From: Bacteroidales bacterium
Lineage (GTDB): Bacteria; Bacteroidota; Bacteroidia; Bacteroidales; UBA932
Length of the DNA: 59,390 bases
NCBI GenBank assembly: GCA_017544005.1
Contig: JAFYEZ010000042.1
Coordinates: 1-59,390 of the forward strand
Direction: 5' to 3'
This document shows positions 27,067-35,375 of the stretch, piece by piece. The translations under genes were made by a program, and so were the position numbers. Numbering within the stretch: the first letter of the stretch is position 1; every line of letters starts with the position of its first letter. The notes beneath the pieces are model-generated. The model saw only the letters and a program-made list of their open reading frames with translations. It had not been told where the DNA came from and did no database searches.

Positions 27067-28182
27067 CTAATTCGACGCAAGCTTGGCAGCGACCGCTTCG
27101 ACCTCTTCCCAGACGCGGAGAATATTGCCGCCCCAGAAGAGTTCAATGTCGTGGTCGGACCAGCCGCGGCGCATCAGTTCCCTGGTGACGTTCTTCACTT
27201 CAGCCGCAGAGTTGATGCCTTCCAGTCCGCCGCCGCCGTCAAAATCGGAGCCGAAGCCCACATGCTCGACGCCGGCCACGTCGCGGATGTGTTCCACGTG
27301 GTCGCAATAGAGCTTGACATCCAGCGGCGTACCGTCGCCCTTATCCACAAAACCGTGGTAGATGGTCGCCTGGATGACGCCGCCCTTGGCGGCAATCTTG
27401 CGGATCAGTTCGTCGCTCAGATTGCGCGGATGGGGGCAGAGCGCGCGGGCGCTCGAGTGCGAGGCGATGATGGGCGCCGCACTGATCTCGAGCACATCCT
27501 CCACCGTCTCGTCGGAGGTGTGGGAAATGTCCACAATCATCCCCAGGCGGTTCATCTCGGCCACTACCTGACGGCCGAAGGGCGAGAGGCCGTGCCATTC
27601 CGGCTCCGAAGAGAAGCCCTTCTTGGGGTTGTCTTCGCGGACGGCGGCATCGCAGATATCGTTGTTGTTATTGTGCGACAGCGTGATATAGCGTGCGCCC
27701 AGGTTGTAGAAACGCTCGACGTTCGCCAGGTCGCGGCCCACCATGTAGCCGTTCTCCAGGGCGAGGATGGCGCAGGCCTTCCCCTCCTTCTTGATGCGGC
27801 GGACGTCGGCCGGATGCCAGGCCCGCTCCGCCTCGGGAACGCTGTCCACGAAGCGGCCGAAGCGCACCAGCTTGTCTTCCGTCCAATTGGCAAGGGCTAC
27901 CAGCGTACTGTCGTCCCGCTTGCCCTGACCGCGGTAAACGGCAAAAAAGACGGCGTCCAGACCGCCCTCGGCCATCTTGTCGAAGTTGACCTGCAGGGAG
28001 TCGAACGAATGGCCGCGAAGATACTGGATGGCCGTGTCGGTATGGGTATCCACGGTGATCATCTTGCGGTGCAGACTGTCCACGCGGCGGGCGAGGGCTT
28101 TCTCGGAGTTGCATCCTCCGAAGAACACCAGCGCCGTCGTCAGACAGACGGCGGCACTGAATGAGGTGACGATATTTTTCAT
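27067..28182 (-). CDS. membrane dipeptidase, peptidase family M19 (lipoprotein)
   Basis: 371 residues. Zinc dipeptidase of the renal dipeptidase family, cleaving dipeptides (some members accept D-residues) outside the cytoplasm. A lipobox FFGGC places an acylated Cys at residue 24. Metal ligands: DTHTDT (His47, Asp49), ALENGY (bridging Glu), VDISHTSD and ASHSSAR (two His). The end GFGSDFDGGGG is diagnostic. It is nine bases downstream of the glutamate symporter gene, so its products or substrates may be linked to amino acid uptake. Confidence 0.92.
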   Translation of the reverse strand: MKNIVTSFSAAVCLTTALVFFGGCNSEKALARRVDSLHRKMITVDTHTDTAIQYLRGHSFDSLQVNFDKMAEGGLDAVFFAVYRGQGKRDDSTLVALANWTEDKLVRFGRFVDSVPEAERAWHPADVRRIKKEGKACAILALENGYMVGRDLANVERFYNLGARYITLSHNNNNDICDAAVREDNPKKGFSSEPEWHGLSPFGRQVVAEMNRLGMIVDISHTSDETVEDVLEISAAPIIASHSSARALCPHPRNLSDELIRKIAAKGGVIQATIYHGFVDKGDGTPLDVKLYCDHVEHIRDVAGVEHVGFGSDFDGGGGLEGINSAAEVKNVTRELMRRGWSDHDIELFWGGNILRVWEEVEAVAAKLASN

Positions 28183-28191
28183 CGCTATGAA

Positions 28192-29556
28192 CTATTTGGC
28201 AGCTTTGAGTTCAGACTTGGGGATCCACCAACCCAGCTTCTTGGCCAGCAGGAGAATCAGGAGCGAGAGCACCAGGTAACCCACGCAGAGCCAGAGCAGC
28301 CAGCCGCCCTTGAAGGCAACGGGAACGGACCAGATGAGGATGATCTCGATGGGTGCGCAGGGCATGAAGGCCATGGCGTAGTTGTCGAGGGCGTGACTTT
28401 CGTTCTTCGGATCCACGATGCGCAACAGCGCGATGCCGATGGCCATCGTACCGGTCCACCAGCCCCAGGCGAAGATGGCCTTCTCGAACCAGTCTTTCCT
28501 GTAGAGGCGGCGTGCGAAGTAGAAGCACATGAAGAGGGTGACGGCGACACCGAGAGCCAGCAGGACCACGAGCGGCAGCGCATTGGCGGTCACCACCTTG
28601 AGGTTGATGGCACCCACGCCGCAGGTCACGAGCAGGTCGGTAGCCGTGCCGCTGATGTTGCTGATGGTCTTCTGTTCCACGAAACGGCTCGCCTTGGTGG
28701 CGTCGAGCAGCAGCTTGAAGATCATACCGACGACGTAAGCCGTGAGGAATACCGGAACACCCTTGATATTCAGCGTACCCTTGAGCAGAACGTCGCTCAG
28801 CAGGTAGCCGCAGTAGGCTGCGAAGATCACCAGACCCAGATGCAGGGCGAAGTGGTCGATCGAGATCGAGGAGACCGTCGCCTTGCCCAGGACGTCGCGC
28901 TTTTCTTCCGGAACGAGACCGGAACGGAGTTCGTTCGGCAGTTCCGCAAAGTCGGTCACATAACTGGTCTGGTGCTTCCGGGTGGCGATCTTGATGAGCA
29001 CCACGCCGACAATCACGCCCAGGATGACACCGACCGTAGCCGTGGTCATACCCAGACTGCGGGCCACTTCCTCATATTCCGCACCGAATTCGGATGCCAT
29101 GGCGGCAGCCGTACCGTGGCCGCCGTAGAAGCCCACCGGGCACATGATGCCGAAGAATTCAGGCACTTTGAAGAGCGGGGTGAGAATCAGGATGCCCAGG
29201 ATGCCGAGGGCTGCCCACTGGAAGAACATGCCGAACTGGGAATAGGCCCACATCGGGCCCAGCTTGGAGCCGATCTCCTTCATCTTCATGGCCGGGGAAG
29301 CGAGCGGAAGGGCCGCAAAGACCACGGCAATCAGGATGGCGGAATAGGTGCCCAGGTTGTTCGAGAGCGGCAGCCAGTCCAGGCCGTTCGGACCGAAGGT
29401 GAGCGCCAGCACGCCGGCGATCAGGGACGGGGGAATGAACAGGGACTGGATGGCTTTGATTTTGGCCCGGCAGATCTTACCGATCAGCAACAGACCGAAG
29501 ATAACACCCGCGTCACAGAAGAGCGACCAGGGGGTGAAAGTAGAGAAGTCAATCAT
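28192..29556 (-). CDS. gltS: sodium/glutamate symporter, GltS family
   Basis: 454 residues with about ten to twelve membrane segments. GltS carriers import glutamate with sodium. Seen: SLFIPPSLIAGVLALTFGPNGLDW, the GGHGTAAAMAS segment (a GGHGTA motif is the hallmark of the family) and a second inverted half with TATDLLVTCGVGAIN. It is a little longer than E. coli GltS (401). Substrate could differ in this Bacteroidales subgroup. It heads a two-gene unit with the M19 dipeptidase. Confidence 0.82.
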   Translation of the reverse strand: MIDFSTFTPWSLFCDAGVIFGLLLIGKICRAKIKAIQSLFIPPSLIAGVLALTFGPNGLDWLPLSNNLGTYSAILIAVVFAALPLASPAMKMKEIGSKLGPMWAYSQFGMFFQWAALGILGILILTPLFKVPEFFGIMCPVGFYGGHGTAAAMASEFGAEYEEVARSLGMTTATVGVILGVIVGVVLIKIATRKHQTSYVTDFAELPNELRSGLVPEEKRDVLGKATVSSISIDHFALHLGLVIFAAYCGYLLSDVLLKGTLNIKGVPVFLTAYVVGMIFKLLLDATKASRFVEQKTISNISGTATDLLVTCGVGAINLKVVTANALPLVVLLALGVAVTLFMCFYFARRLYRKDWFEKAIFAWGWWTGTMAIGIALLRIVDPKNESHALDNYAMAFMPCAPIEIILIWSVPVAFKGGWLLWLCVGYLVLSLLILLLAKKLGWWIPKSELKAAK

Positions 29557-29608
29557 GACGGTATAATTATTGTTGGTTGTAATCTGGACCCTGCCTTACG
29601 CAGACCTG

Positions 29609-29616
29609 CAAATATA
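29609..29616 (-). promoter_or_regulatory. putative -7 element (TATATTTG) for gltS
   Basis: TATATTTG on the minus strand, a match to TAnnTTTG, 53 bases before the gltS ATG. No clear -33 partner. Confidence 0.4.
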
Positions 29617-29631
29617 AGCAAAAAATCTTAT

Positions 29632-29639
29632 TAATTTTG
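29632..29639 (+). promoter_or_regulatory. putative -7 element (TAATTTTG) for the DUF4294 gene
   Basis: TAATTTTG matches TAnnTTTG and ends 11 bases before the ATG at 29651, implying a leader of well under 10 bases. No clear -33 partner. Confidence 0.4.
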
Positions 29640-29650
29640 CCCGTCAAAAC

Positions 29651-30310
29651 ATGAAGAACGGCAAATACCCTATCCTCGCGATGCTGCTCCTGCTGCTGTC
29701 CGCCTGCCCGCTGATGGCCCAGGAGCCGGGCGGCCACATCATGCAGTACGTGGTGCAGGGCAAGGATACCGTCTTTATTGACGACATCCCGCCGGCTGTC
29801 ATATCCCCGCGCTCCACGATGACCAAGAAGCAGTGGCGCAAGTACTACAAGCGGGTGCACAACTTCAGCAAGGCCTACCCTTATGCCCTCTTCATCGCCA
29901 AGACCATCAACGATACCGACAGCCTCTTCGTGCGGGAGCACTACACGCGCCGGCAGCAGAACAAATACCTGGACAAACTCAAGCGGGACCTGCTCAAGGA
30001 GTTCGACCCGATCTTCCGCAAGCTGACGCTGAGCCAGGGACTGATGATTATCCGCCTGATCGACCGGCAGACCGGCCTCACGCCCTATGTCATCCTGAAA
30101 AACTACCTCGACGCTCCTTCCGCAGCGGCCTGGCAGGGATTTGCGCGCATCTTCGGCGGCAACCTCAAGCAGCCCTACGACCGTTTCGGCGAGGACAAGG
30201 ATGTGGAGGAGCTGGTGCAGATTTGGGAGCGCGGAGAGTTCGACGCCCTCTATATCTCGATCTTCGGAAGGCCCAGGCCGGAGATATACATCCCCGAGAG
30301 GTTCAGGTAG
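29651..30310 (+). CDS. DUF4294 domain protein, secreted
   Basis: 219 residues with a signal peptide (MLLLLLSACPLMA; the Cys is not in an ideal lipobox). The body matches the Bacteroidota DUF4294 family: SKAYPYALFIAKTIND, YLDKLKRDLLKEFDPIFRKLTLSQGLMIIRLIDRQTG, and FGGNLKQPYDRFGEDKDVEELV. Function unknown. The last 61 bases overlap the 3' end of the convergent lpxH gene, and both stop codons are clear. Confidence 0.85.
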   Translation: MKNGKYPILAMLLLLLSACPLMAQEPGGHIMQYVVQGKDTVFIDDIPPAVISPRSTMTKKQWRKYYKRVHNFSKAYPYALFIAKTINDTDSLFVREHYTRRQQNKYLDKLKRDLLKEFDPIFRKLTLSQGLMIIRLIDRQTGLTPYVILKNYLDAPSAAAWQGFARIFGGNLKQPYDRFGEDKDVEELVQIWERGEFDALYISIFGRPRPEIYIPERFR

Positions 30311-31008
30311 TTGGGGCCGTCTCCCCAATCCCCCAGCACATAGAGTTTCCCGCCCCGGGGCAGCGACGCCTCGAGCGGCGTATGCATGTGGCCGAAGATG
30401 CAGGCGTCCACCTTCTTGCGACGCTCGATCTTCTCGGCGAACTGCCAGAGCGGTTCCTCTTTTCCGCGGAACTGGTAGCCGGAAGGATGGCGGTGCCGGC
30501 TGTCGGACGACCAGCGGCGCGCCAGGCGGAAGACGAACCAGGGATGGAGCGATTTGAGAATGGCAATCCAGAAGCGGGAGTGGAAGAAATGGGTCAGCAG
30601 CCGCTGGCGGAACGGGCGCTTGCCCACGCAGTCGCCGTGGCCGAGGCAAAGTTTCAACCCGCCCAGCTCCACGATTTCATAGGGCGTCTTGACCACCCGG
30701 ATGTTCAGTTCGTCGCGCAGGTAATCGGTCAGCCACCAGTCGTGGTTGCCGCAGTAGAAGCGAATCTCCACGCCCGCGTCGGCCAGACGAGCCAGTTCGC
30801 CCAGCACGCGAACGTAACCGCGCGGGACTACATAGCGGTACTCCACCCAGAAGTCAAAGATGTCGCCCAGCAGGAAGAGTCCCTTTGTGTCGCCGGGCAG
30901 CGTGCGCAGGAAGTCCAGGAAACGCGCCTCCCGCAGGCGGGCGTCATCGCCGGCCGCGCCCAGATGGACATCGGAGACAAAGAAATATCGTCCCTGCGGA
31001 GCCTCCAT
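30250..31008 (-). CDS. lpxH: UDP-2,3-diacylglucosamine diphosphatase LpxH
   Basis: 252 residues. Calcineurin-like phosphoesterase that hydrolyses UDP-2,3-diacylglucosamine to lipid X in lipid A synthesis. Metal-binding motifs in order: SDVHLG, GDIFDFW, GNHDWW, LGHGD and FGHMHTP. The FHSRFWIAILKSLHPWFVFRLARRW insertion forms the lipid-binding cap, as in Bacteroidota LpxH. It lies three bases after uppP in the same direction. Confidence 0.9.
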   Translation of the reverse strand: MEAPQGRYFFVSDVHLGAAGDDARLREARFLDFLRTLPGDTKGLFLLGDIFDFWVEYRYVVPRGYVRVLGELARLADAGVEIRFYCGNHDWWLTDYLRDELNIRVVKTPYEIVELGGLKLCLGHGDCVGKRPFRQRLLTHFFHSRFWIAILKSLHPWFVFRLARRWSSDSRHRHPSGYQFRGKEEPLWQFAEKIERRKKVDACIFGHMHTPLEASLPRGGKLYVLGDWGDGPNYLNLSGMYISGLGLPKIEI

Positions 31009-31011
31009 CGG

Positions 31012-31806
31012 TTATGCCAAGATCCCGTAAATCAGACAGAAGAGCGCAGCCGCCACGCAGTAGAGCGCAAACCATTTCAGCTTGGCCTTCTTGACCAGGG
31101 CAATCATCACCCGGCAGGCAAAGAGTCCCGAGACGAAAGCGGCCAGGAAGCCGAGGATCAGCGGCAGGGCGCCCACCGTACTGGTTGCGGCGTCCCCGCC
31201 CACCAGGTCGAGGAACGCCTCGCCGAGGATGGGAATGAGCACCATCAGGAAGGAGAACTGCGCGACCTCCTCTTTCTTCACGCCGCAGAGCAGGCCGGTG
31301 GCGATGGTCGAGCCGCTGCGGGAGAGACCCGGAATCACGGCGACGGCCTGCGCCAGACCCATCCAAAGCGCTGATTTCCAGGTAACCGGGCCGCCTTCGG
31401 CGTTGCGCCGCTTGAGCGCTTCGCTCAGGAAGAGCAGCAGGGCGGTGACCAGCAGGGCGCAGCCCACCACGACGAGCCCTTCGCCGAAGAGGGCCTCGAC
31501 GGAATCCTTGAAGAACATCCCTACCACAAAGACGGGAATCATCGAAATGAGAATCAGCAGAATATAGCGCGTCTCGGCGTTCATTTTGAACTTAAAGAGC
31601 CCCTGCAGCAGTCTCCAGATCTCCTTGCGGAAGACCACGATGGTGGCCAGCACGGTGGCGGCGTGGACGGCAATCTCGAAACTCAGGTCGGCCGTCTCAA
31701 TGCCGAAAAGGGCTTTGCCGATGGCCAGGTGACCGCTGCTGCTGACCGGAAGAAACTCCGTCAGCCCCTGGACCAGGCCCAGGATCAGTCCTTCAAACCA
31801 GCTCAT
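31012..31806 (-). CDS. uppP: undecaprenyl-diphosphate phosphatase UppP (BacA)
   Basis: 264 residues, about eight membrane segments. Recycles the undecaprenyl carrier of peptidoglycan synthesis. Signatures: [21 protein letters not shown] and [29 protein letters not shown]. Its start overlaps the stop of the DUF3098 gene by four bases. Confidence 0.96.
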   Translation of the reverse strand: MSWFEGLILGLVQGLTEFLPVSSSGHLAIGKALFGIETADLSFEIAVHAATVLATIVVFRKEIWRLLQGLFKFKMNAETRYILLILISMIPVFVVGMFFKDSVEALFGEGLVVVGCALLVTALLLFLSEALKRRNAEGGPVTWKSALWMGLAQAVAVIPGLSRSGSTIATGLLCGVKKEEVAQFSFLMVLIPILGEAFLDLVGGDAATSTVGALPLILGFLAAFVSGLFACRVMIALVKKAKLKWFALYCVAAALFCLIYGILA

Positions 31807-32042
31807 TTGCCCTCCTCCCCGTTACCGCCGCGCGGCTTCATAATGGAGACGATGATGATGACGATGCCCAGCAGTACCAGCAGCGGCGAGGCCACCAGCC
31901 GGCGGAAATCGAACATCGCCTCGTTGAAAACGTCAGGGTCGGACGAACCGCCGCCCATCATCAGGATATACCCCGACACCATCACGATCAGGCCGACCAG
32001 AATCAGCCGGACGTTCTTTGCGGGAAGGGAAAACTTGCTCAT
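31803..32042 (-). CDS. DUF3098 membrane protein
   Basis: 79 residues with two membrane segments (about 12-30 and 52-68). The [26 protein letters not shown] loop fits the DUF3098 family, which in Bacteroidota is nearly always found between ftsX and uppP, as here. A role in cell division or envelope synthesis is an inference from that linkage. Confidence 0.88.
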   Translation of the reverse strand: MSKFSLPAKNVRLILVGLIVMVSGYILMMGGGSSDPDVFNEAMFDFRRLVASPLLVLLGIVIIIVSIMKPRGGNGEEGK

Positions 32043-32051
32043 GGTTATCTG

Positions 32052-32930
32052 TTAATAATAAAGGTCGTCTTTGGAAGTGTATGCCAGGCGGTTCACCACG
32101 AAGGCCGCCGAGAGGGCGCAGATCAGCATGCCCGCCAGCACGAGGCCGCCCAGCGTCAGGCCGATGACCGTGGGGTTGAAGAGCGAGTAGAGCAGGGCGC
32201 TGGAGCGCTTGACATAGAGCAGGATCAGCCCCAGGATACCCGCGGCAATCGCGCCCGAGACCGCCCCCTGCACCAGCGCCTGGCGGATGAAGGGCCGGCT
32301 GATGAAGGCGTTGCGCGCCCCCACCAGGTGCATCGTATGGATGGTGAAGCGGCGGGCATAGATATTGAGCCGCACCGTGTTGTTGATCAGCGCAAAAGAG
32401 ATGATCAGCAGCAGGGCAATCACGGCCGTGAGTACCAGGGTGATGCGGCCCAGGTTGGCGCTCAGCGCCTCGATCAGGCCCTCCTGATAGACCACCTCGC
32501 GGATGCGCGGATCGGCCTCGAAGGCGGCACGCATCCGGGCGAGCGAATCGCGCGAGACCTGATCGCCGTCCAGGTGGATGTCAACCGAAGCGGGCACGGG
32601 ATTGGCTTCGAACACGTCGAGGAAATCCGCCCCCAGCATCGTCTTGAGTTCTTCAGCCCCCTTCTCCCGGGAGATGTATTCCGCACTCTTGATCTCCTCC
32701 CGCGCTGAAAGCTCTGCAACCAGGGCCTGCGCCGCTTCGTCGGTGGCGTCCATCGGCAGGATGAGCGAGACGGTCACATGCTCCTTGAAGTAGCGGGAAA
32801 CACTGCCCGCACTGGCCCAGAAAAGGGTGGCCGCCCCCATCAGCGTCAGCACCAGCGAAATGCTGATGACCGACGTCACATACGAGCGCACCAGCCGCCT
32901 GCGGACCATATTTCTCTCTTTGCGTGCCAT
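32052..32930 (-). CDS. ftsX: cell division permease FtsX
   Basis: 292 residues, four membrane segments (about 20-42, 168-190, 225-245, 262-285) with a large outer domain after the first. Together with FtsE it forms an ABC-like complex that controls cell-wall hydrolases at the division site. FtsX features: ATLFWASAGSVSRYFKEHVTVSLIL and NNTVRLNIYARRFTIHTMHLVGA. FtsE is not adjacent. A second possible ATG exists at codon 8. First gene of the ftsX-DUF3098-uppP-lpxH unit. Confidence 0.9.
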   Translation of the reverse strand: MARKERNMVRRRLVRSYVTSVISISLVLTLMGAATLFWASAGSVSRYFKEHVTVSLILPMDATDEAAQALVAELSAREEIKSAEYISREKGAEELKTMLGADFLDVFEANPVPASVDIHLDGDQVSRDSLARMRAAFEADPRIREVVYQEGLIEALSANLGRITLVLTAVIALLLIISFALINNTVRLNIYARRFTIHTMHLVGARNAFISRPFIRQALVQGAVSGAIAAGILGLILLYVKRSSALLYSLFNPTVIGLTLGGLVLAGMLICALSAAFVVNRLAYTSKDDLYY

Positions 32931-32946
32931 CCGGATCGATTTCGGG

Positions 32947-32954
32947 CAAAGGTA
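32947..32954 (-). promoter_or_regulatory. putative -7 element (TACCTTTG) for ftsX
   Basis: TACCTTTG on the minus strand, 17 bases before the ftsX ATG, in the short divergent spacer. No clear -33. Confidence 0.4.
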
Positions 32955-32968
32955 ATCAAATTATTTCT

Positions 32969-32976
32969 TATCTTTG
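32969..32976 (+). promoter_or_regulatory. putative -7 element (TATCTTTG) for the GT5-like gene
   Basis: TATCTTTG, 28 bases before the ATG at 33005. It sits 14 bases from the divergent ftsX element, so the two promoters must overlap. Confidence 0.45.
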
Positions 32977-33004
32977 TGCTGAATTTGCCTTAAACCGCCC
33001 CGTT

Positions 33005-33844
33005 ATGGAAGGAATACAACGCGTCCTCTTCGTCAATTCTGAAATTTACCCGTATCTGCCCGAGTCGGATATCGCCCACGTGGGCCGCTATCTGCCGCAG
33101 GGCGTGCAGGAAAGCGGGCGGGAAATCCGCTCCTTCATGCCGCGCTATGGCTGCATCAACGAGCGCCGCAACCAACTGCACGAGGTGATCCGCCTCTCCG
33201 GCATGAACCTCGTGATCGGCAACCTGGACTACTCGCTGATCATCAAGGTGGCTTCGATTTCCGCGGCACGGATGCAGGTCTATTTCATCGACAACGAGGA
33301 TTACTTCCAGCGCAAATTCACCTACCGCGACGCAGCGGGCAAATTCTTCGAGGACAACGGCGAGCGGGCCATCTTCTTTGCACGCGGCGCCATGGAGACG
33401 GTCAAGAAACTCCGCTGGAAACCGGACATCATCCACTGCCAGGGCTGGATGTCGCACATTCTCCCGCTCTACCTGAAGAAGGCCTACAAGGACGACCCCA
33501 TCTTCGAGGAGGCCAAGGTGGTGCTCTCGCTCTACAACGAATACCTGGACGAACCCGTTTCCGCCGACCTGGCCGACAAGATCCTGATGCCCGGCATCAA
33601 GAAGACCGACCTGGCCGCTTTCAGCAAGCCAAACGGCATGAATCTTGCGAAACTGGCTATCCAGTATTCCGACGGCATCATCCTCGGAACACCCGAGCTG
33701 AATCCGGAGCTGGCCGCCGCCGTGGCGGAGCGCAAACTCCCCGTGCAGCCCTACTGCCCGATCAGCGCGGAAGACACCGCATACATCAAACAGTACAACC
33801 TGTTCTACGACAAAGTATTCTCTGCAAATGGCAAGAATAAATAG
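33005..33844 (+). CDS. short glycogen/starch synthase-like protein (GT5 N-terminal domain)
   Basis: 279 residues from the ATG at 33005. It corresponds to the N-terminal half of ADP-glucose starch synthases (FVNSEIYPYL near the start, HVGRYLPQGVQESGREIRSFMPRYG, DIIHCQGWMSHILPLYLKK) but has no second Rossmann half. Such short proteins are common in Bacteroidota. Without the C-terminal donor-binding half, catalysis is doubtful; regulation or binding is possible. The next gene starts 17 bases before its end, a close link that recurs with DUF4270. Confidence 0.8.
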   Translation: MEGIQRVLFVNSEIYPYLPESDIAHVGRYLPQGVQESGREIRSFMPRYGCINERRNQLHEVIRLSGMNLVIGNLDYSLIIKVASISAARMQVYFIDNEDYFQRKFTYRDAAGKFFEDNGERAIFFARGAMETVKKLRWKPDIIHCQGWMSHILPLYLKKAYKDDPIFEEAKVVLSLYNEYLDEPVSADLADKILMPGIKKTDLAAFSKPNGMNLAKLAIQYSDGIILGTPELNPELAAAVAERKLPVQPYCPISAEDTAYIKQYNLFYDKVFSANGKNK

Positions 33845-35348
33845 ACTCTTCTTTTCGGCGGCCCTTGCGGCCCTCGGACTTTTCGCAGCCTCCTGCGTCA
33901 CGACCGATCCGACGCTGGGGGCTTCCTATATCCCCGCCAACCAGGACATCTCCATCCACACGGTAGATATCGATCTCCCTGTGGGTCAAAAATATGCGGA
34001 CAGCCTGCAGACCACCGTCAGCAGCACGGTCGCCGTCGGTTCCCTCTCCACCGCCGACTACGGCACGGTCAGCGTAGGCACCGCCCTGACCCTCTCCCCG
34101 GCCAATGACTCTATCATCTGGGGCGAGGACCCGATCTTCAAGGATATGTATATCAGCCTGACGGCCAAAAGCTGCCAGGTGCTCGACAAGGACCAGGCCT
34201 CCATTCCGCAGAACATCTATGTCCACCAGCTGAACATCGAGCTTGATTCGACCTACGTTTACAGCAACTCCGTTTCGCTGGCCGACTGCAAGCCCGGTCT
34301 GGTCAGCAAGGGAATCATGCTCTATACCGGCGGTGACACGCTGGTCATCCACTTCACGGAGGATTTCGCCAAGCCGCTGTTTGACCTGGACCGCGAAACG
34401 CTGGACAGCACGGAACTCTTCGCCACCAAGTTCTACGGCATCTATCTCCACACCGACCCGGTGGAGGAGGGCACCGAGGGCGGCCGCCTCAACACCTTTG
34501 ACGCCAGCGCCTCCAAAGTGAGCCTGACTTACAGCTCCATCAACGGCTCCGGCCGCCGGCGCGACACCACCGTCAACTTCAACCTCGGCACCTACAACGC
34601 CGTGATGAGCATCGAGAAGGACAAGGTTTACGCGGAGACGGACGACGCTTCCGCCCTCATCCGCTACGAGGGTCTCACCGGCCTCAAGCCGCATATCGAC
34701 GCCAAGGTCCTGCGCCAGCGGATCGACGACTGGATGGCAGCCAACGATATCGATCCCGATGCGCTGATGGTGTCGCGGGCCGTCCTGGAGTTCCCGTTCG
34801 AATATACCGGCAACATCCACGATTACGACAAGTGGCCCACTAACCTCTATCCGCACCGCCGGCTTCACGGCGAGACCTACACGGTCTATTCGCCGATCTC
34901 CGAGCGGTACACCACCGCCTACGAGCATGGCGAGGCCAACCGGTCGCTCTTCTTCTTCCGTTCCGACGTAGCCCTCTACCTCCAGTCGCTCATCCGCGAA
35001 AAGAAGGAAGAGGTGGATGAAAACTACGACATCTGGATGATCCCGACCATCGAGTACACCACCAGCTCGTCCTCCACCGACTACAGCGATTACTACAATT
35101 ACGCCAACTACTACGCCTCCATGTACGGCTACGGCTATGGCGGATACGGTTACGGCTACGGCGGATACGACCCGTACGGCTACGGATACGGCTATGGCTA
35201 CGGGTATCCCTACGGATACGGCTCCTCATCCTCCAGCGGTTCCACCTATTATTATGTGGACTCCCAGAACTACTGGATGTGCGAGATCAACGGCACCGCC
35301 GCGGCGCGGCATCCGGTGCTGCACCTGACCTACACGGTGCTTAAGTAA
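33828..35348 (+). CDS. DUF4270 lipoprotein with Gly/Tyr-rich insert
   Basis: 506 residues. Signal peptide with lipobox (LGLFAASC, Cys23). The body fits DUF4270: beta-rich secreted protein with DPTLGASYIP, GSLSTADYG and FDLDRETLDSTELFATKFYGIYL segments. Residues about 433-468 are a low-complexity run of Gly-Tyr repeats ending in a Ser stretch, not a usual part of the family, inserted before the conserved final strand (HPVLHLTYTVLK). Function unknown; surface location likely. Confidence 0.8.
   Translation: MARINRLFFSAALAALGLFAASCVTTDPTLGASYIPANQDISIHTVDIDLPVGQKYADSLQTTVSSTVAVGSLSTADYGTVSVGTALTLSPANDSIIWGEDPIFKDMYISLTAKSCQVLDKDQASIPQNIYVHQLNIELDSTYVYSNSVSLADCKPGLVSKGIMLYTGGDTLVIHFTEDFAKPLFDLDRETLDSTELFATKFYGIYLHTDPVEEGTEGGRLNTFDASASKVSLTYSSINGSGRRRDTTVNFNLGTYNAVMSIEKDKVYAETDDASALIRYEGLTGLKPHIDAKVLRQRIDDWMAANDIDPDALMVSRAVLEFPFEYTGNIHDYDKWPTNLYPHRRLHGETYTVYSPISERYTTAYEHGEANRSLFFFRSDVALYLQSLIREKKEEVDENYDIWMIPTIEYTTSSSSTDYSDYYNYANYYASMYGYGYGGYGYGYGGYDPYGYGYGYGYGYPYGYGSSSSSGSTYYYVDSQNYWMCEINGTAAARHPVLHLTYTVLK
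35121..35236 (+). repeat. Gly/Tyr-codon tandem repeat inside the DUF4270 gene
   Basis: Tandem ggctac/ggatac-type hexamers encode Tyr-Gly pairs. The unit is six bases and not exact, with third-base changes in many copies, so it is an old or codon-shuffled repeat. Slippage would stay in frame only in multiples of six or three. Confidence 0.9.
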
Positions 35349-35352
35349 AAGA

Positions 35353-35374
35353 AAAGGCGGCTCAGGCCGCCTTT
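35353..35374. terminator. bidirectional terminator between DUF4270 and C69 genes
   Basis: AAAGGCGGC and GCCGCCTTT arms around TCAG, with A-rich and T-rich flanks on both sides. It lies exactly between convergent genes. Confidence 0.88.
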
Positions 35375-35375
35375 C

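Noticed and set aside
35121-35236. The tandem repeat considered as a CRISPR array
   Set aside because: There are no spacers; the six-base unit is continuous and in frame, encoding Gly-Tyr repeats.
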